Assembly: GCF_028765165.1 (NCBI RefSeq)
Contig: NZ_JARADB010000002.1
Span: 558,001-622,000, forward strand
DNA length: 64,000 bases
Direction of reading: 5' to 3'
DNA from: Paenibacillus sp. MAHUQ-63
GTDB lineage: Bacteria; Bacillota; Bacilli; Paenibacillales; NBRC-103111
Every line of letters starts with the position of its first letter. The first letter of the stretch is position 1. The position numbers were made by a program, and so were the translations under genes. The notes beneath the pieces are model-generated. The model ran no database searches. It was not told where the DNA came from and was given only the letters and a program-made list of their open reading frames with translations. This document shows positions 52,004-60,149 of the stretch, piece by piece.

Positions 52004-52184
52004 CAGTGGCTGCAAGAGCAGGCTGCAATCCAGCTGCCTATGACATCGACCGCATCTCATTCCGCACAGTGGCTGCAAGAGCAGGCTACAATCCAGCTGC
52101 CTATGACATCGACCGCATCTCATTCCGCTCAGTGGCCGAGAGCAAGCTCCGATGTAGCTGCCTATGTCACCCAGCGAATCACAT
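51997..52184 (+). repeat. 63-bp tandem repeat, three copies
   Basis: Copy 1 51997-52059 and copy 2 52060-52122 differ by one base. Copy 3 52123-52184 is 62 bases and degenerate. Each begins TTCCGC(A/T)CAGTGGC; another TTCC(A)C start follows at 52185. This is continuous with the motif array upstream. Confidence 0.88.
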
Positions 52185-52390
52185 TTCCACTCCGTACCGG
52201 TGGATGGTGTGCATCGGGGCCACACAGGGCTCAATCTAGGGAAGAGACGGACGACGACGTAAGTCTTTTTTATCGTTCATACGTTATCTTCCTTCCTTTG
52301 GAATATTTTGAAGGGAATTCGTCAACACTGATTAGCAGTCATTAAGCTGCAAGAGTCTGTTTTCACTTCATATTTCACAGGAGGGGTTCA

Positions 52391-53569
52391 ATGGCTATGC
52401 GAAACAAAGGGCTAATAAGTTTTATCTGTTTACAGTTATGTGTGATGCTAATCTTACCGGTAGCGATGGCGGAAGAGAAGACACAGGCGGTCGATTTGAC
52501 GCCGAATGCGCAATCCGCCGTGCTGATGGATGCCGACACAGGAACGGTGATCGCGGAGAAGAACAAAGACACCAAGCTTCCACCGGCCAGTATTACGAAG
52601 ATCATGACGATGCTGCTGATCATGGAAGCGATTGACAAAGGCAACATTAAAATGGATGAAAAAGTCCGTGTCAGCGAATATGCAGCTTCTATGGGCGGTT
52701 CGCAAATCTTCCTGGAGCCCGGCGAAGAAATGACGGTGCAAGAAATGCTGAAAGGCATCGCTATGGCTTCCGGCAACGATGCTTCGGTCGCAATGGCTGA
52801 GAAGATTGCAGGATCCGAGGAAAACTTCGTACAAATGATGAATGAACGCGCTCAGCAGTTAGGTATGAAGAATACGCACTTCTCCAATTGCAACGGACTG
52901 CCTGTGGCGAACCACTATACGACAGCTAACGATATCGCCGTGATGTCCAGAGAATTGCTGAAACATGAAGAAATCACGAAATTTACAGGCGCTTATCAAG
53001 ATTATTTGCGCAAAGAAACACCGAACCCGTTCTGGTTGGTCAATACGAATAAGCTGGTGCGCTTCTACAGCGGTGCCGACGGCCTCAAAACCGGCTATAC
53101 CAGCGAAGCGAAGTTCTGCCTATCCGCCACTGCAAAACGAGATAACCTGCGTGTTGTCGCGGTAGTGCTAGGGGAACCGAATACCAAGACGCGGAATGCG
53201 GAAGTAACGAAGCTCTTCGACTATGCGTTCGCACAATATACCAATTATCCGCTCTTCAAGTCAGGCGATAATCTGGGAAGCTTTACGGTGAACAAAGGGC
53301 AGATTTCGACAGTTCCGCTCGTCGCGAAACAAAACTACAGCATTTTAATGAAAAAAGGCGTAGCTACGGATACGATTCGACATGAGCTGCAGCTGAATGC
53401 GAATATTAAAGCGCCGGTTGCGATCGGACAGCCGATCGGCAAAATCGTGGTGTATAACGGCGATAATGTGCTTGCGGAGTACCCGATTGAGTCCCCGGTC
53501 GCTGTGGATAAAGCATCCTGGTGGAAGCTGTTCAAGCGGACAACCTCGCAGATGTTTACTACGGATTAA
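52391..53569 (+). CDS. dacF: D-alanyl-D-alanine carboxypeptidase DacF
   Basis: 392-residue low-molecular-weight penicillin-binding protein with a signal peptide (LISFICLQLCVMLILPVAMA). It has the serine nucleophile Ser67 in PPASITKIMT, the SGND motif, and KTG in GLKTGYTSEA. The C-terminal domain ends with an amphipathic anchor-like helix. Placement before spoIIAA identifies it as DacF, the forespore-linked enzyme trimming spore peptidoglycan. Ribosome binding site GGAGGGG. Confidence 0.94.
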   Translation: MAMRNKGLISFICLQLCVMLILPVAMAEEKTQAVDLTPNAQSAVLMDADTGTVIAEKNKDTKLPPASITKIMTMLLIMEAIDKGNIKMDEKVRVSEYAASMGGSQIFLEPGEEMTVQEMLKGIAMASGNDASVAMAEKIAGSEENFVQMMNERAQQLGMKNTHFSNCNGLPVANHYTTANDIAVMSRELLKHEEITKFTGAYQDYLRKETPNPFWLVNTNKLVRFYSGADGLKTGYTSEAKFCLSATAKRDNLRVVAVVLGEPNTKTRNAEVTKLFDYAFAQYTNYPLFKSGDNLGSFTVNKGQISTVPLVAKQNYSILMKKGVATDTIRHELQLNANIKAPVAIGQPIGKIVVYNGDNVLAEYPIESPVAVDKASWWKLFKRTTSQMFTTD

Positions 53570-53600
53570 TGGTGAGATTCCGCGAATAATCACACTTTTG

Positions 53601-53635
53601 TTCTAGTTTTAGCGGTTTTCTTCTAGTTTTGTCGG
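53601..53635 (+). promoter_or_regulatory. Two degenerate 0A-box-like repeats before spoIIA
   Basis: TTCTAGTTTTAGCGG (from 53601) and TTCTAGTTTTGTCGG (from 53621) are direct repeats exactly 20 bases apart. The 3' ends (TTTTAGCGG, TTTTGTCGG) resemble weak 0A boxes. They lie just before the SigH-like promoter. Confidence 0.5.
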
Positions 53636-53638
53636 GTG

Positions 53639-53666
53639 GCAGGAGTTTCCAACCCAGTTGTAGAAA
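53639..53666 (+). promoter_or_regulatory. SigH-like promoter of spoIIA
   Basis: GCAGGAGTT (53639-53647), 12 bases, GTAGAAA (53660-53666). It matches RnAGGAwWW and RnnGAAT except one base in each element. The start point would be near 53672. Confidence 0.6.
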
Positions 53667-53695
53667 CCTATTTCTATGACTGGGAAGGAGTGAAC

Positions 53696-54052
53696 ATGTT
53701 GAGCTTGCAAATTGAATTCGAGCAAAGCCGAAGAGCGTTGATTGTTAGATTGAAAGGCGAGTTGGATCACCACACCGCTGATGTTGTCAAGGCGAGGATG
53801 GAGGAAGCGATTGCCAAGGAGCAAACGCATCACCTGATCCTGAGTTTGAAGGATCTTTCATTCATGGACAGCTCGGGTTTAGGCGTCATTCTCGGTCGGT
53901 ATAAGCAAATTACGAGTAAGGGCGGCAAAATGGTCGTATGCGACGTTTCGCCTGCGGTTTATCGCTTATTCGAGCTTTCGGGGATGTTCAAGATCGTATC
54001 GATTCAGGATAACGAACGTAATGCAATGTCCAGTCTGGAGGTTGCACTATGA
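53696..54052 (+). CDS. spoIIAA: Anti-sigma F antagonist SpoIIAA
   Basis: 118-residue STAS protein that releases SigF by binding SpoIIAB when unphosphorylated. It contains [11 protein letters not shown] and the phosphorylation site Ser59 in [14 protein letters not shown]. The ATG at 53696 follows GGAGTG. It overlaps spoIIAB by ATGA. Confidence 0.97.
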   Translation: MLSLQIEFEQSRRALIVRLKGELDHHTADVVKARMEEAIAKEQTHHLILSLKDLSFMDSSGLGVILGRYKQITSKGGKMVVCDVSPAVYRLFELSGMFKIVSIQDNERNAMSSLEVAL

Positions 54053-54495
54053 GCGAGCATAACTTTATGACGCTGCAGTTCGCCAGTCGTTCGGAGAACG
54101 AGGCTTTTGCCCGTGTAGCGGTTGCCGCTTTCGTGTCGCAGCTCGATCCGACCCTCAATGAATTGACCGATATCAAGACGGTCGTTTCCGAAGCTGTAAC
54201 GAATTCGATTATTCACGGTTATAACAATAAACCCGATGGTGTCATCACCATCACAACGCAAATTGACGATGATGTCGTTCGAATCACGATCGAGGACAAA
54301 GGCTCGGGTATCGAAGATTTGGAGCAGGCGAAACAGCCGCTTTACACCTCCAAGCCAGAGCTGGAACGCTCCGGAATGGGCTTTACGATTATGGAAAATT
54401 TCATGGACGAAGTGGAAGTTGTGACGGCCGTAGGAATCGGAACGAAAATAAACATGTTGAAGCGAATTGAATCTAAAAAAGCTTTATACAATTAG
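54049..54495 (+). CDS. spoIIAB: Anti-sigma F factor SpoIIAB
   Basis: 148-residue GHKL-type kinase that phosphorylates SpoIIAA and holds SigF inactive in the mother cell. The N box [14 protein letters not shown], the G1 box [14 protein letters not shown] and the G2 region [15 protein letters not shown] are all present. It is the middle gene of the spoIIA operon. Confidence 0.97.
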   Translation: MSEHNFMTLQFASRSENEAFARVAVAAFVSQLDPTLNELTDIKTVVSEAVTNSIIHGYNNKPDGVITITTQIDDDVVRITIEDKGSGIEDLEQAKQPLYTSKPELERSGMGFTIMENFMDEVEVVTAVGIGTKINMLKRIESKKALYN

Positions 54496-54506
54496 GGGTT
54501 TGATCT

Positions 54507-55262
54507 ATGGATGTCGATCTGAAGCATGCTTCTCACAGTTATTTAGACGATTCGGAAGTCAAACGGCTCATCGCCCTCAGCCAATCCGGAGATGGACTCG
54601 CCAGAGAAACACTCGTCAGCTGCAATATCCGCTTGGTCTGGTCTGTGGTTCAACGTTTCTTGAACCGGGGATACGAAGCCGAAGATTTGTTCCAGATTGG
54701 ATGCATCGGACTGCTGAAGTCCGTAGACAAATTCGATCTCTCTTATGATGTGAAGTTTTCCACCTATGCGGTGCCGATGATTATCGGTGAAATTCAGCGC
54801 TTCCTTCGGGATGATGGAACACTCAAAGTAAGCCGTTCTCTCAAAGAGTTAGCCAATAAGATTCGCAAGACGAAAGATGAGCTCTCCAAACGGCTTGGCC
54901 GGCTTCCAACGATTAAAGAGGTTGCGGAAGAGCTGATGATCACGGCGGAGGAAGTTGTTTTCGCGCAAGAAGCCAACAAACCGCTTTCATCGATTCATGA
55001 GACCGTGTTCGAGAACGACGGCGATCCGATCACCTTGATGGATCAAATCTCGGATGAAACCGGTGAGAAATGGTTTGAGAAGCTTGCTTTGAACGAAGCG
55101 ATCGGCACGCTCTCCGAGCGGGAGCGGCTCATCGTCTACCTCCGCTATTTCAGGGATCAAACGCAGTCCGAGGTGGCCAGCCGATTGGGAATATCCCAGG
55201 TGCAGGTATCACGCTTGGAAAAGAAAATCTTGCAATCGATCAAAGATCAGATTGCCCAATGA
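54507..55262 (+). CDS. sigF: RNA polymerase sigma factor SigF
   Basis: Forespore-specific sigma factor, 251 residues. Region 2 includes YEAEDLFQIGCIGLLKSVDK and FSTYAVPMIIGEIQRFLRDD; region 4 ends with QSEVASRLGISQVQVSRLEK. It is controlled by SpoIIAB. The ATG follows an AGGGG site. A 12-bp stem terminator follows. Confidence 0.97.
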   Translation: MDVDLKHASHSYLDDSEVKRLIALSQSGDGLARETLVSCNIRLVWSVVQRFLNRGYEAEDLFQIGCIGLLKSVDKFDLSYDVKFSTYAVPMIIGEIQRFLRDDGTLKVSRSLKELANKIRKTKDELSKRLGRLPTIKEVAEELMITAEEVVFAQEANKPLSSIHETVFENDGDPITLMDQISDETGEKWFEKLALNEAIGTLSERERLIVYLRYFRDQTQSEVASRLGISQVQVSRLEKKILQSIKDQIAQ

Positions 55263-55268
55263 AAACGG

Positions 55269-55302
55269 TAACCGCTCTCCTGTCGGAGGGCGGTTATTTT
55301 TT
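55269..55302 (+). terminator. Terminator after sigF
   Basis: TAACCGCTCTCC (55269-55280) pairs with GGAGGGCGGTTA (55285-55296) around TGTC, then six T. Confidence 0.9.
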
Positions 55303-55330
55303 GTGGTAGTGCTATTTGAAAATGTTAGGT

Positions 55331-55336
55331 ATAATA
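55331..55336 (+). promoter_or_regulatory. -10 element of the SulP transporter gene
   Basis: A perfect TATAAT about 90 bases before the preferred start of the SulP gene. No clear -35 is visible. Confidence 0.45.
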
Positions 55337-55423
55337 AGACTGCCAAAAACGGTGCGAATTTTTCTGAAAGAGGAAAATTCAAATGAATTTTTGCGGGAGC
55401 AAGAAGAGGAGAGTGTTTCACAG

Positions 55424-56854
55424 TTGTCCAGTAAATTGAAAGATGCATGGTTTTTTAACGTTCGCCGAGACGTGCTTTCGGGGATGACCGTAGCGCTTGC
55501 CTTAATTCCGGAAGCGATCGCTTTCTCGATCTTGGCCGGCGTAGATCCGATGGTCGGTTTATACGCGTCCTTCATTATCGCGCTGGTGATTTCTTTCACA
55601 GGCGGCCGCATGGGCATGATTTCAGCGGCAACGGGGGCCATGGCCTCATTGATGGGACCCTTGGTAGCGAAGTATGGTATCGAGTATTTGTTTGCAGCAA
55701 GCATATTGACGGGTATTATCCAATATCTCATGGGCGTGTTGAAATTCGGGAAATTCATTACATTTATTCCGCATTCCGTTGTCATCGGCTTTGTGAATGC
55801 TCTTGCGATTATCATTTTCATGGCTCAATTGCCCAACTTCGCAGGCGCGAATTGGCACATGTACGCCATGGTGGCAGGCACGCTGGCTATTATTTATGGG
55901 CTGCCCTATGTAACGAAAGCCGTACCTTCCGCCCTAGTGGCAATTATCGTGATGACCATCCTGTCGATCAACCTCCATCTCGATGTCCGTACCGTCGGAG
56001 ATATGGGAGAAATTACGCAGGCGCTGCCGTTCTTCCATTTGCCGGAGTTCTCCATTTCCTGGCAAGCGATCGGTGTCATTCTGCCGATTTCCTTGGCGCT
56101 AGCGATTGTCGGGATTACCGAATCGCTGATGACAGCTACGATCGTCGATGAGATGACCGAGACGAAAAGCGATAAAAACCGGGAAGTCCGCGGCCAAGGC
56201 ATAGCCAATATTGCGTCCGGTTTTTTCGGGGGCATGGCAGGCTGCGCCATGATCGGACAGACGGTCATTAACGTGAAGTCCGGCGGCAGATCGCGATTAT
56301 CGACGTTTGTATCAGGCGTATTTCTGTTATTCCTGATCATGGTGCTGGGCAATGTCGTGAAGCAGATCCCGATGGGGGCGCTGGTCGGCGTCATGTTCAT
56401 GGTTTCCATAGGAACGTTCGATTGGAACTCGCTGCGGACGCTAGTCAAAATTCCGAGAAGCGACGCTCTGGTCATGGTCATCACCGTAGCGATCGTCGTG
56501 GCCACATCCAATCTGGCGATCGGCGTGCTGAGCGGCGTCATCATGAGCGCGCTCATCTTCGGCTGGCGTTCGGCCAAAATCAAGGCGCAGACGTCTGAGG
56601 ATAAGAAAGGCGGCCGAACCTACCGCATCTCGGGCCAGTTGTTTTTCGGTACGATGACCTACTTCATCGATTTGTTCGACTACCGCAACGACCCGGATAA
56701 GATCATCATTGATTTCAGCGGTTCGCATGTGTGGGACCATTCTGCGGTAACGGCGATTGCCAAAGTGATTGCCAAGTACGAGCAGCTGAACAAAAGCGTG
56801 ACCTGCGTCGGTTTAAATGAAGAAAGCAAGCTTCTGGTTGAACAAGCCAGATAA
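55424..56854 (+). CDS. SulP family anion transporter
   Basis: Membrane permease of the SLC26/SulP family, 476 residues from the TTG at 55424, which lies 10 bases after GAGGAGAG. The frame is open to 55316, but that region carries the TATAAT. About 10-12 membrane helices follow the signature [21 protein letters not shown], and a C-terminal STAS domain contains [19 protein letters not shown]. The substrate (sulfate, bicarbonate or another anion) cannot be told. It interrupts the link between spoIIA and spoVA. Confidence 0.88.
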   Translation: MSSKLKDAWFFNVRRDVLSGMTVALALIPEAIAFSILAGVDPMVGLYASFIIALVISFTGGRMGMISAATGAMASLMGPLVAKYGIEYLFAASILTGIIQYLMGVLKFGKFITFIPHSVVIGFVNALAIIIFMAQLPNFAGANWHMYAMVAGTLAIIYGLPYVTKAVPSALVAIIVMTILSINLHLDVRTVGDMGEITQALPFFHLPEFSISWQAIGVILPISLALAIVGITESLMTATIVDEMTETKSDKNREVRGQGIANIASGFFGGMAGCAMIGQTVINVKSGGRSRLSTFVSGVFLLFLIMVLGNVVKQIPMGALVGVMFMVSIGTFDWNSLRTLVKIPRSDALVMVITVAIVVATSNLAIGVLSGVIMSALIFGWRSAKIKAQTSEDKKGGRTYRISGQLFFGTMTYFIDLFDYRNDPDKIIIDFSGSHVWDHSAVTAIAKVIAKYEQLNKSVTCVGLNEESKLLVEQAR

Positions 56855-56906
56855 AAAAAGAGCCGCTATGTACCCGATCAAACGAACTGGGTATGGCGGC
56901 TTTTTT
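56855..56906. terminator. Bidirectional terminator between SulP and DUF378 genes
   Basis: AAAAAGAGCCGCTATGTACCC (56855-56875) pairs with GGGTATGGCGGCTTTTTT (56889-56906) with two imperfections. Confidence 0.85.
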
Positions 56907-56913
56907 CATTTAG

Positions 56914-57123
56914 TTATCGCGCAGCATGCCGGCCATCCGAATAGAATCTTACGCAGTAGATGCCGCATAAGCCTACGATCGTATAAATGATCCGGCTTAA
57001 TACCGAAGATTCCCGATGAGAATCCCCACCCAGTATAGCTGAAACTAAATCCCATTCGAAGAGCCCAACCAAAAGCCAATTCAGCGCACCAATAATGACT
57101 AGTGTTAACGCCAGTTTTGCCAT
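56914..57123 (-). CDS. DUF378 membrane protein (YuzA-like)
   Basis: 69 residues with two membrane helices, with GALNWLLVGLFEWDLVSAILGG typical of DUF378. Function unknown. GAAGGTGAT precedes the ATG. It is divergent from spoVAA and convergent with the SulP gene. Confidence 0.85.
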   Translation of the reverse strand: MAKLALTLVIIGALNWLLVGLFEWDLVSAILGGDSHRESSVLSRIIYTIVGLCGIYCVRFYSDGRHAAR

Positions 57124-57223
57124 GTTATCACCTTCTTTGTATGGAATAAGTTATCGGTATTCAATGCTTACTATGCCAAACTGCGGAGTGGTTTATTCCT
57201 GGAGAATTTACCACTTCGGCAGA

Positions 57224-57254
57224 CGATTACGGGAAGGAAACATTTTGCATACTA
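57224..57254 (+). promoter_or_regulatory. SigG-like promoter of the spoVA operon
   Basis: CGATTA (57224-57229), 18 bases, CATACTA (57248-57254). The -10 fits CATnnTA exactly; the -35 matches 5 of 6 positions of yGmATR. B. subtilis spoVA is SigG-dependent. Confidence 0.65.
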
Positions 57255-57300
57255 CTCCTATACATGGATGATACCCGATAGCTCTGAAGGGAGTGAGACC

Positions 57301-57933
57301 ATGGCCAAATTAGGAGCCCAGTACTTGTATATCCGGCTAAGGCGCAAAGCCTCCATCCGCAAAGGGAGCGTCGTCCAGCTCCGGCACATCGCCCAAATAT
57401 TCGTGGAGCCTGAATATGAAGAGAAGCTGAGTCAGCTCATCATTCATAGACCGCAGCAAGCGGACGGCAATCGTGTATTGATCGATATGATGCTGATCGT
57501 GAGGAAAGTGAAAGAGCTGTATCCGGAGCTGCAAATCGAACATTTCGGAGAACCTCATGTGCTTCTTGAGATTAACTCGGATGACAAGAAGGCGAGTCCT
57601 GTCCTGATCGGCCTTGTATGGCTGCTGCTTTTCATCGGCTCGGGCCTTGCCATAATGAATTTTCACGCGGATGTGTCCATGCTGCAGGTACATCAGAGAA
57701 TTTACGAGCTGATGACCGGGCGCAAGATTGATCACCCGCTGATTCTGCAAGTTCCGTATTCTCTCGGCATCGGAGTGGGCATGGTCATTTTCTTTAATCA
57801 TTTGTTCAAAAAGAAATTTAATGAAGAGCCAAGCCCTCTGGAAGTGGAAATGTTCATGTATCAGGAGAACATTAACCATTATGTGATCACAGAGGAATAT
57901 ATGAAAATACATGAGGAAGGAGAGGCAAAATAA
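57301..57933 (+). CDS. spoVAA: Stage V sporulation protein AA
   Basis: 210-residue inner forespore membrane protein involved in dipicolinic acid uptake and release. A cytoplasmic-type N-terminal domain (LYIRLRRKASIRKGSVVQL) is followed by two membrane helices (VLIGLVWLLLFIGSGLAIMNF and ILQVPYSLGIGVGMVIFFNH). The ATG at 57301 follows GGGAG. It overlaps spoVAB by one base. Confidence 0.93.
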   Translation: MAKLGAQYLYIRLRRKASIRKGSVVQLRHIAQIFVEPEYEEKLSQLIIHRPQQADGNRVLIDMMLIVRKVKELYPELQIEHFGEPHVLLEINSDDKKASPVLIGLVWLLLFIGSGLAIMNFHADVSMLQVHQRIYELMTGRKIDHPLILQVPYSLGIGVGMVIFFNHLFKKKFNEEPSPLEVEMFMYQENINHYVITEEYMKIHEEGEAK

Positions 57934-58352
57934 TGGCCCCTGTCGGGGAAATGCTCCTTATCGCCTTCGTCGGTTTAGCCGGAGGCATTGCCGTCGGCAG
58001 CGGAATGGTGGCCTTCCTCGTTGTTTTGGATATTATCCCGAGACTGGCGCAGATCACACGTTCATTCTCGAAAATTCATGCCTATGAAGGAGCGGTCGTC
58101 ATAGGTTCGCTTGTGTTCACATGGGTGGATTTCAGCGACTGGAGGATGCGGCTGTTTCCGGCGGGGACCGCCCTGGTCGGGTTGTTTGCCGGGTGCTTCG
58201 TCGGCATGCTGGCTGCGGCGCTGACGGAAATCATCAACGTGCTGCCGATTCTCGCCAAGCGGGTGGGAATGGGTTCCTATATGATTTTGCTGCTGATGGC
58301 GATGATCTTCGGTAAAGTAATTGGTTCATTGTTTGAATGGCTTTTCTATTAA
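57933..58352 (+). CDS. spoVAB: Stage V sporulation protein AB
   Basis: 139 residues with four membrane helices, matching SpoVAB (LLIAFVGLAGGIAVGSGMVA, YEGAVVIGSLVF). Function within the SpoVA complex is not defined. Starts at the last base of spoVAA behind AAGGAG. Confidence 0.93.
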   Translation: MAPVGEMLLIAFVGLAGGIAVGSGMVAFLVVLDIIPRLAQITRSFSKIHAYEGAVVIGSLVFTWVDFSDWRMRLFPAGTALVGLFAGCFVGMLAAALTEIINVLPILAKRVGMGSYMILLLMAMIFGKVIGSLFEWLFY

Positions 58353-58373
58353 GTCAGAAGGAGGTTGCGCATC

Positions 58374-59987
58374 GTGAAAGTCATTGTGAAGACAGGAAAT
58401 GAGAACGAAGATGTGAACAAGTCTCAAGAGAATACGGATTCGGATAAGCTGGCTGTGGACGAAGAAGGGAACTTAACCCCCTACAACCCGGTAACGGATA
58501 TGACTCATGAGGAAAAGTCGCTGAAAATTCAAGAGGACATTCCTGCCAGTATGAAAGAAGTGAAAAGAGTGCTGGAGGAACGGGTCGGTCTTAACCGCAG
58601 CTTTGACTTGGTCATGCGGGAAATGGTTTTTGGCGATAAGCGCGTCGGCATCTTTTATTGCAACGGTTTTGCCAAGGACACGGTGCTCACCGACATCTTG
58701 ACCCGCCTCACGTATGCCGACCACGACAGTGTCTCGCATCATACGCTTGAAGCTTTCATTGAGAAGCTTATTCCGCATATCCAAGTGAAGTCCTATAAGA
58801 AAATGTCCGAGATCGTCGGGCAAGTGCTGATGGGCGGCACGGCTTTCTTCATCGAAGGTGAGACGGCGGCCATCGCGATCGACGTTAAAAACTATCCGGT
58901 CCGTTCGATCGGAGAGCCGGATCTGGAGAGGGTCGTGCGGGGATCGCGCGACGGCTTCGTCGAAACGCTGCTCATGAACGTAACGCTTGTCAGACGCAGA
59001 GTGCGCGATGAACGCTTGAAGCTTGAAATTATGCAGGTCGGCAAGCGTACCAAAACGGACGTCTGCATCGCGTACATCAACGACATCGCGAATGCGGATT
59101 TGGTGGACGCGATTAAGGAGAAAGTGAGTGAAGTACAGATTGACGGCCTGCCGCTTGGGGAAAAGCAGTTGGAGGAAATCATCGCTAACAAAGGCTGGAA
59201 TCCTTATCCTATGGTGAGGTACTCGGAGCGTCCGGACGTCGTCTCTGCCCATCTGCTGGAAGGGCATGTCTGCGTATTCGTCGATACGTCGCCCTCTGTC
59301 ATGATATTGCCAACCACGTTCTTCCATCACGTGCAGCATGCGGAAGAATACCGGCAAACACCGTTTATCGGCACCTACTTGAGGTGGGTGCGGTTTGCAG
59401 GAATTATGGCCTCCATCTTCCTGCTGCCGCTCTGGTTCATGATGGTTATGGATCCGTCATTGAAGCCGCCGGGCTTGGATTTCCTTGGCCCGCAGAAGGA
59501 AGGGACCCTCCCCCTGCTCGTTCAGTTCCTGCTCGCCGACATCGGGATCGATCTGATGCGGATGGCCGCGGTGCATACCCCGACTCCGCTGGCCACAGCC
59601 ATGGGCCTGGTCGCCGCTATCCTAGTCGGAGATATTGCCGTTAAGACCGGATTGTTTATCAATGAGGTCATTCTGTATCTCGCCCTGGCATCTATCGGCA
59701 TGTTCGCTACGCCAAGCTACGAATTGGGACTTGCCAACCGGATTATCCGGCTGGGGCTGCTGCTGATCGTCGCCGTTTTCCAAGTCCCGGGATTCGTTAT
59801 CGGATCGACGCTCTGGCTGATCTGGCTGGCCACGAGAAAGTCTTACAATGCACCTTATATGTGGCCTTTCATCCCGTTTAACGCCAAGAGCTTCTTCTCC
59901 ATTCTCCTCCGGCGTCCGGTGCTGGCCTCGAAGACTCGTCTCAGCATAACGAAGCCGGTCGACGGCACACGTCAACCGAAATCGTAA
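58374..59987 (+). CDS. spoVAF: Stage V sporulation protein AF (GerA family)
   Basis: 537-residue protein related to germinant receptor A subunits, with a long soluble N-terminal domain (to about residue 330) and a membrane domain of about five helices. It has the GerA-like segment FFIEGETAAIAIDVKNYPVR and the later PEPDVV-like SERPDVVSAHLLEGHVCVFVD. The GTG at 58374 lies 10 bases after AAGGAGG. In B. subtilis spoVAC, AD and AE lie between AB and AF; here AF follows AB directly. Confidence 0.92.
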   Translation: MKVIVKTGNENEDVNKSQENTDSDKLAVDEEGNLTPYNPVTDMTHEEKSLKIQEDIPASMKEVKRVLEERVGLNRSFDLVMREMVFGDKRVGIFYCNGFAKDTVLTDILTRLTYADHDSVSHHTLEAFIEKLIPHIQVKSYKKMSEIVGQVLMGGTAFFIEGETAAIAIDVKNYPVRSIGEPDLERVVRGSRDGFVETLLMNVTLVRRRVRDERLKLEIMQVGKRTKTDVCIAYINDIANADLVDAIKEKVSEVQIDGLPLGEKQLEEIIANKGWNPYPMVRYSERPDVVSAHLLEGHVCVFVDTSPSVMILPTTFFHHVQHAEEYRQTPFIGTYLRWVRFAGIMASIFLLPLWFMMVMDPSLKPPGLDFLGPQKEGTLPLLVQFLLADIGIDLMRMAAVHTPTPLATAMGLVAAILVGDIAVKTGLFINEVILYLALASIGMFATPSYELGLANRIIRLGLLLIVAVFQVPGFVIGSTLWLIWLATRKSYNAPYMWPFIPFNAKSFFSILLRRPVLASKTRLSITKPVDGTRQPKS

Positions 59988-59993
59988 TAAACT

Positions 59994-60023
59994 AAAGGAC
60001 AAGGAAGTTCTCTTGTCCTTTTT
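59994..60023 (+). terminator. Terminator after spoVAF
   Basis: AAAGGACAAG (59994-60003) pairs with CTTGTCCTTT (60012-60021), then TT. Confidence 0.85.
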
Positions 60024-60149
60024 ACGATTCAGCCCGCTTGGTTATTGTCAAAGACGCTTTTCCTATGGTACTTTAAATAGTAATGCGCATTCGGCCGTTT
60101 GGAACGTAAGGTCAAGCAGCAGGTTCAGGGTGAGGGGGAAAATGGAGCT

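Larger units (their letters stand above)
51738..52390. other. Gene-free region with repeat array
   Basis: About 650 bases between pdp and dacF with no credible gene. It holds a 10-bp tandem duplication at 51781-51800, copies of a GGAAATAC / GTATTTCC motif in both orientations, and three copies of a 63-bp tandem repeat. Long open frames here lack ribosome binding sites and read the repeats. Confidence 0.75.

Noticed and set aside
51808-52345. Two open frames across the 63-bp repeats (51808-52239 and 51974-52345)
   Set aside because: Neither has a ribosome binding site. The frames stay open only because the repeat length is a multiple of three, and all products are low-complexity repeats.
52349-52376. 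SigG/SigF-like elements (TGCAAG, CATATTT) before dacF
   Set aside because: The spacing is 15 bases and the start point would fall on the ribosome binding site.
59988-60149. Lysine riboswitch before lysA
   Set aside because: The gap is largely filled by the spoVAF terminator and a short leader; the L-box core is absent.
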